In this document: piece by piece, positions 19,093-27,294 of the stretch
How positions within the stretch are numbered: position 1 is the first letter of the stretch
Layout of the letters: each line of letters begins with the position of its first letter
Assembly: GCF_004785795.1 (NCBI RefSeq)
Contig: NZ_SRRO01000001.1
Location: forward strand, 2,356,001 to 2,420,000
Direction of reading: 5' to 3'
DNA: 64,000 nucleotides
Source: Nocardioides eburneiflavus
GTDB taxonomy: Bacteria; Actinomycetota; Actinomycetes; Propionibacteriales; Nocardioidaceae
Program-made: the position numbers and the translations under genes
Notes under the pieces: generated by a model
Database searches by the model: none
Seen by the model: only the letters and a program-made list of their open reading frames with translations
What the model was told of the DNA's origin: nothing

Positions 19093-20337
19093 ATGAACCG
19101 CGGCCGCCGACTCCTCCTGACCGGTACGGCGACGTGGCTCGCCGCGGTCCTCGCCGTGACGGGCGCTCCTGTCCCCAGTGCCGTGGCCGACAGCGGACCG
19201 GGCGCCGCGCAGGGCAGGGTGACGGACACGGACGGGAATCCCTTGCCGGGCATCGTGGTGTCGTTCCACCTCGCCGGGCAGCTCGTCCGTCAGGACGAGA
19301 CCGATGCCACCGGCACCTACGAGGTCGGCCAGCTGCCGCCCGACCCGCACTACTACGTGGAGTTCCGGGACCCGGCCGGTGACTTCGCCACCGAGTGGTA
19401 CTTCGACCGGAATCCTGCCGACTGGACCTACCAGTTCGTCCCGATCGAGCCCGACGAGACGACGACCCTGGTCGACACCGAGATGGAGGACGCAGCGACC
19501 ATCACCGGTCGCGTCTCGTCGGCGGCAGGAGAGCCCATCGCCGGCGTGGCGGTGTCCCTGTGGCTCATCCGCGGCGACAGTGCCTCGAGCACGAGGACTG
19601 CGCAGACGACCGACGCGACCGGGCGCTACACGATCGGCCGGCTGAAGCCTGCCACCTACATCGTCGGGTTCTACGACCCGGCGACCGGGATGCAGGAGTA
19701 CTGGGACAACGGCGCGACCCTGCTCGGTGGGACGGCCATCGCGCTGTCCGGTGGCGCCTCCGTCACGGCGGACGCGGTCCTCGGCGGCACGATCACGAAC
19801 ACCATGGCGCCGACCATCAGCGGGCGGCCCGAGGTGGGCCAGGCGCTGACCGCCTCCCCGGGCGCCTGGACGCCGGCGGGCATCGCGCTCACCTACCGCT
19901 GGGTGGTCGGGGCCGACAGCGACCCGACCGACGACCCGACGGGCGCCGTCTACGTGCCCAGCGCCGCCGACATCGGCAAGACCGTCCGGGTCCACGTCAC
20001 CGGCACCGCGATCGGGTGGCTGCCCGGCACGGCGCTGTCCGCCCCGTCCGCGCCCGTCGCGCCCGCCGCGGTCGTCAACGTGGTGCGCCCGCGCATCACG
20101 GGCGTCGCAAGGGTGGGGCGCACTCTCCGGGTCTCGCGCGGCGAGTGGGAGCCCGCTGCGGTGAGACGCTCCTTCCAGTGGTACGTCGCCGGCCGGCGCG
20201 TGAACAGCGCCACCGCGAGGCGGCTCGTCCTACGGTCCGCCCACCTAGGCAAGCAGGTGAAGGTCCGGGTGCGCGCAACCGCTGCCGATCACCGTCCCGC
20301 GATCGTGTGGACCAGGTCTGTCCGCGTGCGCCGCTGA
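19093..20337 (+). CDS. Secreted protein with Cna-B-like and Ig-like repeats
   Basis: A protein of 414 residues with a signal peptide (LLTGTATWLAAVLAVTGAPV). Two carboxypeptidase-regulatory-like/Cna-B-like domains follow: AQGRVTDTDGNPLPGIVVSF with DATGTYEVGQLPP, and ITGRVSSAAGEPIAGVAVSL with DATGRYTIGRLKP. Next come two bacterial Ig-like repeats: RPEVGQALTASPGAWTPAG with YRWVVGAD, and VARVGRTLRVSRGEWEP with FQWYVAGRRV. There is no sortase signal or membrane anchor, so it is probably released or bound non-covalently to the wall. The architecture is adhesive or structural. The ligand is unknown. GGAGACGCC precedes the ATG. Confidence 0.75.
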   Translation: MNRGRRLLLTGTATWLAAVLAVTGAPVPSAVADSGPGAAQGRVTDTDGNPLPGIVVSFHLAGQLVRQDETDATGTYEVGQLPPDPHYYVEFRDPAGDFATEWYFDRNPADWTYQFVPIEPDETTTLVDTEMEDAATITGRVSSAAGEPIAGVAVSLWLIRGDSASSTRTAQTTDATGRYTIGRLKPATYIVGFYDPATGMQEYWDNGATLLGGTAIALSGGASVTADAVLGGTITNTMAPTISGRPEVGQALTASPGAWTPAGIALTYRWVVGADSDPTDDPTGAVYVPSAADIGKTVRVHVTGTAIGWLPGTALSAPSAPVAPAAVVNVVRPRITGVARVGRTLRVSRGEWEPAAVRRSFQWYVAGRRVNSATARRLVLRSAHLGKQVKVRVRATAADHRPAIVWTRSVRVRR

Positions 20338-20346
20338 CGCCGGCGG

Positions 20347-20724
20347 TCAGTCGACGACGAAGGTCTCCAGCCGGCCCTGCAGCTCAGCCCGCACCTCGGC
20401 CTGCACCTCGCCGAGGCGCACGAGGAACGCGCGCTCGTCGAGTCGCTTGCGCCGCAGCCACCCGGTCACCTCGTCGTTGCACTTGCTCGCGTTGCACGAC
20501 CGGCAGGCCGGCACGACGTTGAGCAGCGTGTAGCGGCCGCCACGCGAGATCGGCAGCACGCAGTCCTTCTGCAGCGGGGTGCCGGTCGCCCCGCAGTAGG
20601 CACACCCGCCCCACACCTCCTGGAGTGCCGTCCACTCGGCCGGGCTGAGGTCGTGCTCGACCGCGGCGATCCGCCGCTTGCGCCGCGTGGCTGCCCGGGC
20701 GCGTCGGGTGCGGGCGGCAGGCAT
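20347..20724 (-). CDS. HNH endonuclease-fold protein with DC variant
   Basis: A protein of 125 residues with an Arg-rich N-terminus. The HNH motif spans residues 40-80: CAYCGA, then KDCVLPISRGGRYTLLNVVP and ACRSCNASK. The two CxxC pairs should hold a structural zinc. The usual DH at the start of the catalytic helix is DC here, so the general-base histidine is replaced. I believe this variant recurs in actinobacteria, suggesting an altered or lost nuclease activity rather than a local mutation. It is convergent with the secreted protein gene 9 bp away. Confidence 0.75.
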   Translation of the reverse strand: MPAARTRRARAATRRKRRIAAVEHDLSPAEWTALQEVWGGCAYCGATGTPLQKDCVLPISRGGRYTLLNVVPACRSCNASKCNDEVTGWLRRKRLDERAFLVRLGEVQAEVRAELQGRLETFVVD

Positions 20725-20790
20725 GAGCTCAGGCTAGGCGCGACGGTGCCGCGAACGAGTGAGGCGCGGGCGTACGGGTAGGTTCGGTGC

Positions 20791-21072
20791 ATGGCACCCC
20801 ACGACTCCACCACCGACGACGTCGTCGCCGAGGCGGCGCTCCAGCTGTGGTCGGCCGCCCAGACCGACTTCGACCCCTTCGAGGTCCCGTCGCAGGAGTG
20901 GCCCAAGACCGCGGTCCCCGTCCGCGACGCCGACATTGCCGTCGACACGCACCTCGAGGTCCAGGACGTACGGGACGCGCTCGAGCGCCTCGACGGCGTG
21001 AAGGTCGTCGTCGGGCGGGAGGCCGGCACGGTCAGCGTGCTCCGGGTGATCCCGGAGGACGTACCGCTCTGA
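20791..21072 (+). CDS. Small acidic hypothetical protein
   Basis: A protein of 93 residues, soluble, with no signal peptide or membrane helix. The N-terminal part is helical and acidic (DVVAEAALQLWSAAQTDFD). The C-terminal half reads like a small alpha/beta unit (THLEVQDVRDALERLDGVKV, GTVSVLRVIPED). I do not recognise a family. It is divergent from the HNH gene with a 66-bp gap that must hold both promoters. The codon use is normal for the window. Confidence 0.55.
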   Translation: MAPHDSTTDDVVAEAALQLWSAAQTDFDPFEVPSQEWPKTAVPVRDADIAVDTHLEVQDVRDALERLDGVKVVVGREAGTVSVLRVIPEDVPL

Positions 21073-21125
21073 CGGCCGCCTGGAGCCAGGCACCACGTTG
21101 GGCGGCCGGTACGCGCCTCCGATGG

Positions 21126-21260
21126 TCATGCGCCGTTGCTGGCTTCGTGCCAGTCCCAATGGATGCGGGGGTAGGGGTCCTCAGCGAGGACGAGCGCTCC
21201 ACACACCCGGCACGCAAGCAGTGCTGGGTCGAACGGGCAGGAGGAGCACCCGCTCCTCAC
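21126..21260 (-). CDS. Putative zinc-ribbon micro-protein (44 aa)
   Basis: An open frame reads RSGCSSCPFDPALLACRVCG followed by ALVLAEDPYPRIHWDWHEAS and stops at 21126. The spacing CxxC-x10-CxxC is that of a zinc ribbon, and the sequence after it is not the Arg/Pro-rich kind seen in antisense frames. The start is uncertain: GTG 21260 gives 44 residues but has no good ribosome binding site. The frame stays open upstream towards the end of the SMP-30-like gene, so it could also be the tail of a longer or truncated protein. No partner is evident. Confidence 0.4.
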   Translation of the reverse strand: MRSGCSSCPFDPALLACRVCGALVLAEDPYPRIHWDWHEASNGA

Positions 21261-21325
21261 ACGGCTACGGGCGCTGGCTGCGTCGTAGGTCCTGACCTCT
21301 GCCAGGACGGGCCCCGAAGCGTGTG

Positions 21326-22282
21326 TCAGGGGCGGATCTGCACCACGTCGAAGTCGGTGCCTGGAGGTGCCCCCGGCCCGAAGGGCGGCGGGAAGCCAAG
21401 ATCGAACCGGCCGTTGACCAGCGCGAGCCTGCTCCCGTGCCGCGCGACCGTCGTCGGCACACGGAACAGGTCCGAGGTGATCACCTCGACGACCCGCCCG
21501 CTGGTGAGGTCCGGCGACAGCTGCACCCGCGCCACCGAGTTCGCGAAGTTCTGCACCACCCAGACCGTACGGCCCTCGACCTGCAGGCCGTCGAGCGTGC
21601 CCGCAACCAGACCCGGTCCGGTCAAGGCGATCTGCCTGCTCACCCCGGTCGCCGGGTCGATCAGCGCGAGGATGCCGAGGCCAGTGTGATTGACCAACAG
21701 CCAGCCATGATGAGTCGAATCGATGCCGTTGAGACCGAAGCCGCCGGTCGCAGCGGCGGGTCCGGTCACCGTGATCGATTCTGTGGCGCCGAACGTCCCG
21801 TCCGCCCCGATGGGCACCTTGTAGATCCTCGGCGCGAACGTGTCGGTGAAGTAGAGAGCCTCACCGGTGATGGCGACGTCGTTGGAGAACGTGGCGCCGG
21901 GCGGGCCGAGGACGAGGTCAGCGACGGTCGTCCCGTCGTCGGTGTCGTACACCCAAGCGTGACCAGTCGGGCCGCCGGCGACGACGAGCCAGTCCCTGGC
22001 CTTGTCGACCCGCATGCCCACAGCCACCCGGCCGTCATCAGCATGGTTGTCGACCCACGGTGCCCCGTCCCCGCTGCGCAGGTCCCCGCGATAGATGTCG
22101 CCGTCGCGCAGCGACCCGACGTAGAAGGAGTTGCCCTCGCCGACCGCGATCCCTTCCGGCTGGAAGTCGTCCGGGATCGGAATGGACGAAGGTCGCGGAG
22201 CGGCGACCGCGGGAGCGGCGACCGCGGGAGCGACGAGCACCGAGACGAGGACGGCAGAGATGATTGGGGTGATCAGACGCAT
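21326..22282 (-). CDS. Secreted SMP-30/gluconolactonase-like propeller
   Basis: A protein of 318 residues with a signal peptide whose cleavage region is a short repeat (AVAAPAVAAP). The propeller blades read FQPEGIAVGEGNSFYVGSLR, DGDIYRGDL, NDVAITGEALYFTDTF, GLNGIDSTHHGWLLVNHT and LDGLQVEGRTVWVVQNF, the pattern of SMP-30/gluconolactonase/LRE-like proteins with calcium-site Asn and Asp positions. An extracytoplasmic lactonase or a non-enzymatic scaffold are both possible. It stands alone. Confidence 0.7.
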   Translation of the reverse strand: MRLITPIISAVLVSVLVAPAVAAPAVAAPRPSSIPIPDDFQPEGIAVGEGNSFYVGSLRDGDIYRGDLRSGDGAPWVDNHADDGRVAVGMRVDKARDWLVVAGGPTGHAWVYDTDDGTTVADLVLGPPGATFSNDVAITGEALYFTDTFAPRIYKVPIGADGTFGATESITVTGPAAATGGFGLNGIDSTHHGWLLVNHTGLGILALIDPATGVSRQIALTGPGLVAGTLDGLQVEGRTVWVVQNFANSVARVQLSPDLTSGRVVEVITSDLFRVPTTVARHGSRLALVNGRFDLGFPPPFGPGAPPGTDFDVVQIRP

Positions 22283-23045
22283 GGGATCCTCCGGTCGGGA
22301 AAGCCCCCACCTGTCACTGTGCGCCGCGACCGTTGCGAAGTGAATGCCATAATTTGGTCAACCTCCGGCTGCTGGACGATTCCGGGAGGGCTAGCGTCCA
22401 ATCCGCAGGGTGCGATCGTTCCGGCCCACGCGTGCGTTTCTGCCCCCCGGGCTCATGCCCCGGGGCAGAAGCAAGTCGACCGGACCGCGCGTACGTACGT
22501 GCCCTGCAGCACGGAAACTCTCTGAGCGCCATGGTTCGGGGGGCGAACGACGGAGCCGTTGGAGCGGCGCTCAATCGCGTCGGCCCCTCGATCATCTCCG
22601 ACACGAGCGCGAGGCACGACTGTTGTCGACAAGGCATCGCCTCGAGGACGAGCTGTCGGAGTTGGGAGAGGAGCATGCGCTGCCGACGACTGCCGAGTGG
22701 GCAGCGTGGGTCGAGGCGCTGGTACCTCACGACCGCGCCCTCACGCCGGCGTTGACCGCTGACCCTCTAGCTCCACACAAGGCTTTCCGACTCTCTGCGG
22801 CCGGCACGCTGAAAGCGTTCCAAGCCACAGTGGCCAGGAAGGCGGAGGGGATCGGCACGCCCGTGCTGATCACGTACCGTGAGCAGAAAGCGGGGCTCTC
22901 CCAAGAGTTGCGGGTCCTCGATCGAGACCCGTCCGAGACGCGGTGCGCCCTGCCCATGCAATCTGGGCGCATCGCGGCGCATCCGGCCCACGCCAGATGA
23001 GCACACCAGGCCTCGACCCGTAGTGACCTAGGGGCCTCGTCCGCG
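22283..23045. other. Gene-poor stretch with decayed sequence
   Basis: 763 bases with lower G+C and no convincing complete gene. A perfect hairpin lies at 22438-22470. From about 22600 to 22900 one plus-strand frame reads protein-like (LEDELSELGEEHALPTTAEW, then TLKAFQATVARKAEGIG) but has no start signal and no family I recognise. It may be a decayed acquired gene. The rest shows nothing I can name. Confidence 0.4.
22438..22470. terminator. Strong GC hairpin
   Basis: TTCTGCCCC (22438-22446) and GGGGCAGAA (22462-22470) are perfectly complementary over 9 bp, with a 15-base middle that can add three GGG/CCC pairs. No T-run follows. It may end stray transcription in the gap or mark an old element boundary. 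Confidence 0.4.
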
Positions 23046-24368
23046 CTACCTGCGTCGGTGGAACCGGAAGTCGCCGTTGGCGAGCCGGTCGGTGCGGAAG
23101 GCGTGGTCGTGGATGCGGTGGTGGTGGTGGCTGCACAGCAGTGCCCCGTCGGTGATGTCGGTACGCCCGCCGGTGTGCCAGGGGTCGAGGTGGTGGGCCT
23201 CGCACCAGGTGCCGGGGACGTCGCAGCCCTCGGCGCGGCAGGTGCGGTCGCGGACCAGCATCGCCTTGCGCTGCGCGGGGCTGAAGAGTCGCCGTGTCCG
23301 GCCGAGGTCGAGCGGGAGGCTGTCGCCGCCGAGGACGACGGGCAGGATCTTGGCGGTGCAGGCGAGCCGGCGTGCCTGGGCGGCGCTGAGGCGGTCGCCG
23401 GTGAGGTCGTCGCCGGGGACGAGTCCGGCGCCGATGAGGTCGGCGGCGGCGAGGTCGGTCTTGAGGGTTTCGAAGTCGATGGTGACGACCACGGTCGTGG
23501 CGTCGCCGCCGTGGAGCGGCAGGCGCGTGGGATCGAGGGTCTCGAGGAGCTGGATGAGCGCCTGGCCCATTCGCTTCGGGTACGCGAGACGCGCCACCGG
23601 GTCGTGGGCCGTCGCCAGCGGGCCAGGCGCCACCTGCGGTGCGCCCGGCGCGTCCCGGTCGTCCTGGGGCCGGTCGACCCGGGGACTGGTGAAGGCCTCG
23701 AGGTAGGTCGCGAGCCGTGTCGCGCTGGCGTCGGGGACGCGGGATGAGATGCGCGTGGTGCCGTCGCCGAGGCGGCGCATGGTGAGGCGGGTCTGGTCGG
23801 CAGCGTGGGCTTCGAGATCGGCCAGCCTGGCAGCTTCGGCGGCCTCGGCGATGTCCGGGGCGACGACGTCGAGGATCCGGCGCCCGATCCGGCCCAGCTC
23901 CTTGGGACCGAACTCCGCGGCCTGGGCCACCAGGTGCACCTCGGCGCGGGCGACCGTGTCGGCGTCGACCACCTCCGGCAGCGCGCCGAGCACGCGGTGG
24001 ATGACATGAGCCTGCGCGAGCGTCACGGCGCCCTCGCGCATCGCCGCGGCGAGCCTCGGGCGCTCGCGGTCCAGCGCATGGGCCAGGTGAAGGTCGGCAC
24101 GGGCGTCGGCGAACCGGGTGCGCGTGTGGTGCGCCAACCAACCCGCGGCGTCCTTGGCGGCCGCCTGCTCGGCGAGGTCGCCGGCGTCGCCCAGGACCCG
24201 CAGCCGCAGCTCGGCAAGCTGCGACTCGGCGGCCACGAGCTCGCGCAGCGCGACGGCCTTGTCGTCGACGCTCATGAACGTCGGGTTGGCGTCGGCGACG
24301 GCCTTGAGCGACGCGCGTACGTCGGTGGCGGCAGCGACGATGGGGTGGGTCACGCTGGGCTGGATCAC
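23046..24368 (-). CDS. DUF222 / HNH (13E12 repeat family) protein
   Basis: A protein of 440 residues with the two-part architecture of mycobacterial 13E12 repeat proteins. The N-terminal DUF222 region is helical (AVALRELVAAESQLAELRLR, AAKDAAGWLAHHTRTRF, AMREGAVTLAQAHVIHRVL). The C-terminal HNH nuclease has CRAEGCDVPGTWCEAHHLDP, HTGGRTDITDGALLCSHHHH and IHDHAFRTDR, with catalytic His and Asn/His positions intact. The family spreads as multiple copies in actinobacteria and is suspected to be mobile, though function is unproven. GAGGAGG lies 7 bases before GTG 24368. A LexA-like site lies 200 bp upstream. Confidence 0.88.
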   Translation of the reverse strand: MIQPSVTHPIVAAATDVRASLKAVADANPTFMSVDDKAVALRELVAAESQLAELRLRVLGDAGDLAEQAAAKDAAGWLAHHTRTRFADARADLHLAHALDRERPRLAAAMREGAVTLAQAHVIHRVLGALPEVVDADTVARAEVHLVAQAAEFGPKELGRIGRRILDVVAPDIAEAAEAARLADLEAHAADQTRLTMRRLGDGTTRISSRVPDASATRLATYLEAFTSPRVDRPQDDRDAPGAPQVAPGPLATAHDPVARLAYPKRMGQALIQLLETLDPTRLPLHGGDATTVVVTIDFETLKTDLAAADLIGAGLVPGDDLTGDRLSAAQARRLACTAKILPVVLGGDSLPLDLGRTRRLFSPAQRKAMLVRDRTCRAEGCDVPGTWCEAHHLDPWHTGGRTDITDGALLCSHHHHRIHDHAFRTDRLANGDFRFHRRR

Positions 24369-24567
24369 CACCAGGCCTCCTCTCGACGACGGGTCCCATG
24401 CCGCGCACACGCGCGGCTGGTCAACGGTCGTCGCTCCTGGAGGCCCCCCGGGGGGCTATTACTCACCCTCGCAACTCGCTGCGTCCAGCCAGAGCCCGGG
24501 TTGGACGATCACCCTAGGGCCCTGGACCTCTTCAGCGTGGGTCCATTCTAAACGCGTCGGACAGTAT

Positions 24568-24583
24568 TCGCAACCGTGTTCGA
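24568..24583. promoter_or_regulatory. LexA/SOS-box-like site
   Basis: TCGCAACCGTGTTCGA agrees at 10 of 12 fixed positions with the actinobacterial LexA box TCGAAC-N4-GTTCGA, and the spacing is exact. It lies between the divergent 13E12 gene (200 bp) and the FAD gene (56 bp). Several mycobacterial 13E12-family genes are known LexA targets. Confidence 0.4.
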
Positions 24584-24638
24584 CGAACGAGTGCGAGCTC
24601 TCGTCGGTCTGTGTGACGGCCTCGCCTAGATTCACCGC

Positions 24639-25124
24639 ATGAGAGCCGAGGTGGTGGTCGTGGGTGCCGGCCTGGCCGGGTTGCGGTGCGCCCACGCGCT
24701 GACGGACGCGGGTCGCGACGTGGTGGTCCTCGAGGCCTCCGACCGCGTCGGCGGCCGCATCCGGACCGGCCGCATCCGCACCGGCCGCATCCGCACCGGC
24801 CGCGTCGACGGCTTCCTCGTCGACCATGGGCGGCACCTCGTCCAGGGCTCCGCCCTCCTCGGCCCCGGCCGCGACACCGACGAGGCGTCGATGCGGCGCG
24901 ATGCCGGCGAGCTGCTCGGGACCACCACCTCCGGGTGGGAGGTCGTCGCGCGCCACGACGTCCCGCACGCCCTCCCGGCGCAGCCGGTGCCCGACACCGC
25001 CGCCCGTCCGGTGCGGCACGGCGACGTGCTCGTGTGCGGCGACCACCGCGACACCTGGTCGAACCAGGGCGCGCTGGTCAGCGGGCAGCGCGCCGCCGCC
25101 GCCGTGCTGGAGTCCCGGTCGTGA
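24639..25124 (+). pseudogene. Internally deleted FAD-dependent amine oxidase
   Basis: The first 55 residues are the dinucleotide-binding start of a flavin amine oxidase: [20 protein letters not shown], then [16 protein letters not shown]. The last 75 residues are its normal C-terminus: [17 protein letters not shown] and [20 protein letters not shown], the second FAD contact. About 250 central residues, including the substrate domain of a typical 400-residue protein, are missing without loss of frame. A 15-bp tandem repeat (GRIRT three times) sits in the N-terminal part. The product cannot be a working oxidase as it stands. Its stop overlaps the start of the next gene (GTGA). Confidence 0.65.
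24753..24803. repeat. 15-bp tandem repeat inside coding sequence
   Basis: Three units of GGCCGCATCCGNACC plus a partial fourth encode repeated GRIRT in the truncated FAD oxidoreductase. Slippage here would add or remove five residues without shifting frame. Confidence 0.8.
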
Positions 25125-26068
25125 GCGACCGGGGCGACGTGGTCGTCGTCGGCGCCGGGCTGTCCGGCGTCGCCTGCGCCCGCGAGCTGAAGGCCGCAGG
25201 CATCGGCGTACGCCTCGTCGACCGCGGCCACGTGCCCGGCGGGAGGATGGCGTCGCGGACCCTGTGGGAGCGCCGCGTCGACCTGGGCGCCTCCTACTTC
25301 ACCGTGTCGGACGCCGGGTTCGGCGCCGTCGTCGACGACTGGGCCGGCCGTGGGCTGGCCCGCGAGTGGACCGACACGTTCACCGTCCTCGGCGACGGGG
25401 CGCGCGACTCGACGCGCGGGCCGATGCGGTGGGGTGCGACGCGCGGGCTGCGGTCACTGGTCGAGGACCTCGCCTCGGGCCTGGCGGCCGAGCGGCGAGA
25501 GGTCGAGTCGCTGGAGGAGATCGACGCGGACGTCGTCGTGCTGGCCATGCCGGACCCGCAGGCCCGGCGCCTCGTGGGTGGGCACCCGGTCGCGCAGTCG
25601 CTCGACCGAGAGTGGGAGCCGGTGATCGCCGTGGCCGCCCGCTGGGCCGACCGCAGTTGGGACCTGGACGGGGTCTTCGTCAACGGAGACCCCGACCTCG
25701 GCTGGATCGCCGACGACGGTCGTCGCCGCGGTGACGGCGCACCCGTGCTGGTCGCCCACACGACTCCCGCGCTCGCGGCGCGCCACCTCGAGGACCCGGC
25801 CGGCGCCGCTCCGGACGTGCTGCGGGCGTTGAGGCGGATCCTCGACCTCGGCGAGCCCGAGGACGTCCACCTCCACCGCTGGACGTACGCCCGCCCCGTC
25901 GGCGAGCGCAGGGACCCCTTCGCGCTCGTCGACGGCGACCGGCTGGTCGGTGTCTGCGGCGACGGCTGGGGCGTGACGCCCAAGGTCGAGACCGCGTGGC
26001 TCTCCGGCACCCGGCTCGGGCGGGCGCTGGCCGAGCGGCTCAGCGCGGCCGGTGCGCCGAGCACGTGA
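25121..26068 (+). CDS. FAD-dependent oxidoreductase, renalase-like
   Basis: A protein of 315 residues with a Rossmann FAD fold at the N-terminus ([34 protein letters not shown]). The block [12 protein letters not shown] and the C-terminal [17 protein letters not shown] match the small flavoprotein family related to renalase, whose bacterial members oxidise off-pathway dihydro-NAD(P) isomers. The substrate is inference from the family. GTG 25121 overlaps the preceding stop, so it is translationally coupled to the deleted amine oxidase gene. Confidence 0.8.
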   Translation: MSDRGDVVVVGAGLSGVACARELKAAGIGVRLVDRGHVPGGRMASRTLWERRVDLGASYFTVSDAGFGAVVDDWAGRGLAREWTDTFTVLGDGARDSTRGPMRWGATRGLRSLVEDLASGLAAERREVESLEEIDADVVVLAMPDPQARRLVGGHPVAQSLDREWEPVIAVAARWADRSWDLDGVFVNGDPDLGWIADDGRRRGDGAPVLVAHTTPALAARHLEDPAGAAPDVLRALRRILDLGEPEDVHLHRWTYARPVGERRDPFALVDGDRLVGVCGDGWGVTPKVETAWLSGTRLGRALAERLSAAGAPST

Positions 26069-26243
26069 CGGACGGTTCGCGACGCGCGCCGTGGTCGGCC
26101 GGTACGTCCATGCCGTGACGCAGCCTCGACGCTGCGTCGATGCCCCAGAACATCTGCCGGGCGGCGCGCCAGGCGGAGCGGAGGAAGAGGCGTGCGAGCT
26201 GGCGGTCGGAGCCGGTGACGGTGGTGTCCGGTGCGAGGTGCAT
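26040..26243 (-). CDS. Small hypothetical protein
   Basis: A possible protein of 67 residues starting MHLAPDTTVTGSDRQLARLF, with LRSAWRAARQMFWGIDAASR next. GGAG lies three bases before ATG 26243. The first 50 residues look coding (helical, mixed composition). The last 15 are Arg/Ser/Pro rich and run into the 3' end of the FAD gene on the other strand, so the end may be degenerate. I know no family for it. Confidence 0.35.
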   Translation of the reverse strand: MHLAPDTTVTGSDRQLARLFLRSAWRAARQMFWGIDAASRLRHGMDVPADHGARREPSVTCSAHRPR

Positions 26244-26278
26244 GACTCCAGACTGCTCGTCCGTCGGCTCGAGAAGCA

Positions 26279-26315
26279 GTGGCAAGATCGACACATACTG
26301 ATAGATTCTTGCCAC
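26279..26315 (+). promoter_or_regulatory. Inverted-repeat operator and promoter of the GlxA-type regulator
   Basis: GTGGCAAGA (26279-26287) and TCTTGCCAC (26307-26315) form a perfect 9-bp inverted repeat with a 19-base spacer, ending at the base before the start codon. Within it, TG-A-TAGATT (26299-26307) is a good extended -10 element. This would place transcription start at or next to the ATG, giving a leaderless mRNA. No Shine-Dalgarno sequence is present. Autoregulation by the encoded AraC-type protein is the simplest reading. Confidence 0.6.
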
Positions 26316-27269
26316 ATGGCACGTCCCACCGTCGCGATCCCGCTGCTCGACGGCATGACCCTCTTCGAGATCGGCATGCCGCTCGAGGCCTTGGGCTACG
26401 ACTGGGATCCCGGCCGCGGCCCGCTATACGACGTGACGACGTGTGGCGACCAGCGGGGTGTCCGGACCCACACCGGCGCCCGGCTCACGCCGGACCGTCC
26501 GCTGTCGGCGCTGGCCGACGGCGACACGGTCCTGGTGCCGGCCGTGCCACCCGGGCGACCTGTCGGACGTCGGGCAGTCGCCGAGCTCCGCCGTGCGGCC
26601 GCGCGTGGGGCACGCATGGTGTCGCTGTGCACGGGCACGTTCGCCCTCGCCGAGGCCGGGCTGCTCGACGGTCGTCGTGCTACGACGCACTGGCGTCACG
26701 CGGCGCTGCTGCAGCGGACGTACCCCGACGTCGACGTCGACGCCCGCGCGCTGTACGTCGAGGACGACGGCGTCTTCACCAGCGCGGGCTCGGCCGCGGG
26801 GCTCGACCTCTGCCTGCACCTCATCCGGCTCGACCACGGCGAGCGCGCCGCCAACGCCCGGGCCCGGTCGCTCGTCATCGCCTCGCACCGCGACGGCGAC
26901 CAGGCGCAGTACGTCCGTGCGGAACCACTCGAGGACGACGCGGCCTGGCTGGACGACCTGCGCGCCTGGCTGCGCGAGGACCTCCGCCGACCGGTCACCC
27001 TGGCGGAGCTCGCGGGTGTGCAGGGTCTCTCGCCCCGCACCCTCGCCCGTCGCTTCGACCGCGACGTCGGAACGACCCCCATGCGCTGGGTCGGGTCGGA
27101 ACGGATCGCCGCCGCGAAGGAGCTGCTCGAGGCCACGGAGCTGACGGTCGACCACATCGCCTTCGACGTGGGCTACGGCTCGCCGGTGACCTTCCGTGCG
27201 GCCTTCACGCAGGAGGTCGGGATCTCGCCGGGCCGCTACCGGTCCAGGTTCGCCGCCGCACGGCAGTGA
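26316..27269 (+). CDS. GlxA-type AraC family transcriptional regulator
   Basis: A protein of 317 residues. The N-terminal 170 residues have the DJ-1/PfpI-like amidase fold (VAIPLLDGMTLFEIGMPLEAL, MVSLCTGTFALAEAGLLDG with the nucleophile-position cysteine, FTSAGSAAGLDLCLHLI). The C-terminal AraC domain has both helix-turn-helices: VTLAELAGVQGLSPRTLARR and LTVDHIAFDVGYGSPVTFRA, then ISPGRYRSRF. It has the layout of FtrA/GlxA-type regulators. The target is not evident from neighbours. The ATG directly follows an inverted repeat, with no ribosome binding site, so the mRNA is probably leaderless. Confidence 0.87.
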   Translation: MARPTVAIPLLDGMTLFEIGMPLEALGYDWDPGRGPLYDVTTCGDQRGVRTHTGARLTPDRPLSALADGDTVLVPAVPPGRPVGRRAVAELRRAAARGARMVSLCTGTFALAEAGLLDGRRATTHWRHAALLQRTYPDVDVDARALYVEDDGVFTSAGSAAGLDLCLHLIRLDHGERAANARARSLVIASHRDGDQAQYVRAEPLEDDAAWLDDLRAWLREDLRRPVTLAELAGVQGLSPRTLARRFDRDVGTTPMRWVGSERIAAAKELLEATELTVDHIAFDVGYGSPVTFRAAFTQEVGISPGRYRSRFAAARQ

Positions 27270-27294
27270 TGCCCGAACCCGCCGGCGGCCCGCA

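Noticed and set aside
22410..23000. Possible 196-codon plus-strand gene
   Set aside because: The middle third looks protein-like, but the start lacks a ribosome binding site, the ends are low complexity and no family is recognised. It is noted only as possible decayed sequence.
24443..24456. Perfect GCCCCCCGGGGGGC palindrome upstream of the 13E12 gene
   Set aside because: It has no loop and no T-run, and is simple G/C sequence expected now and then at this composition.
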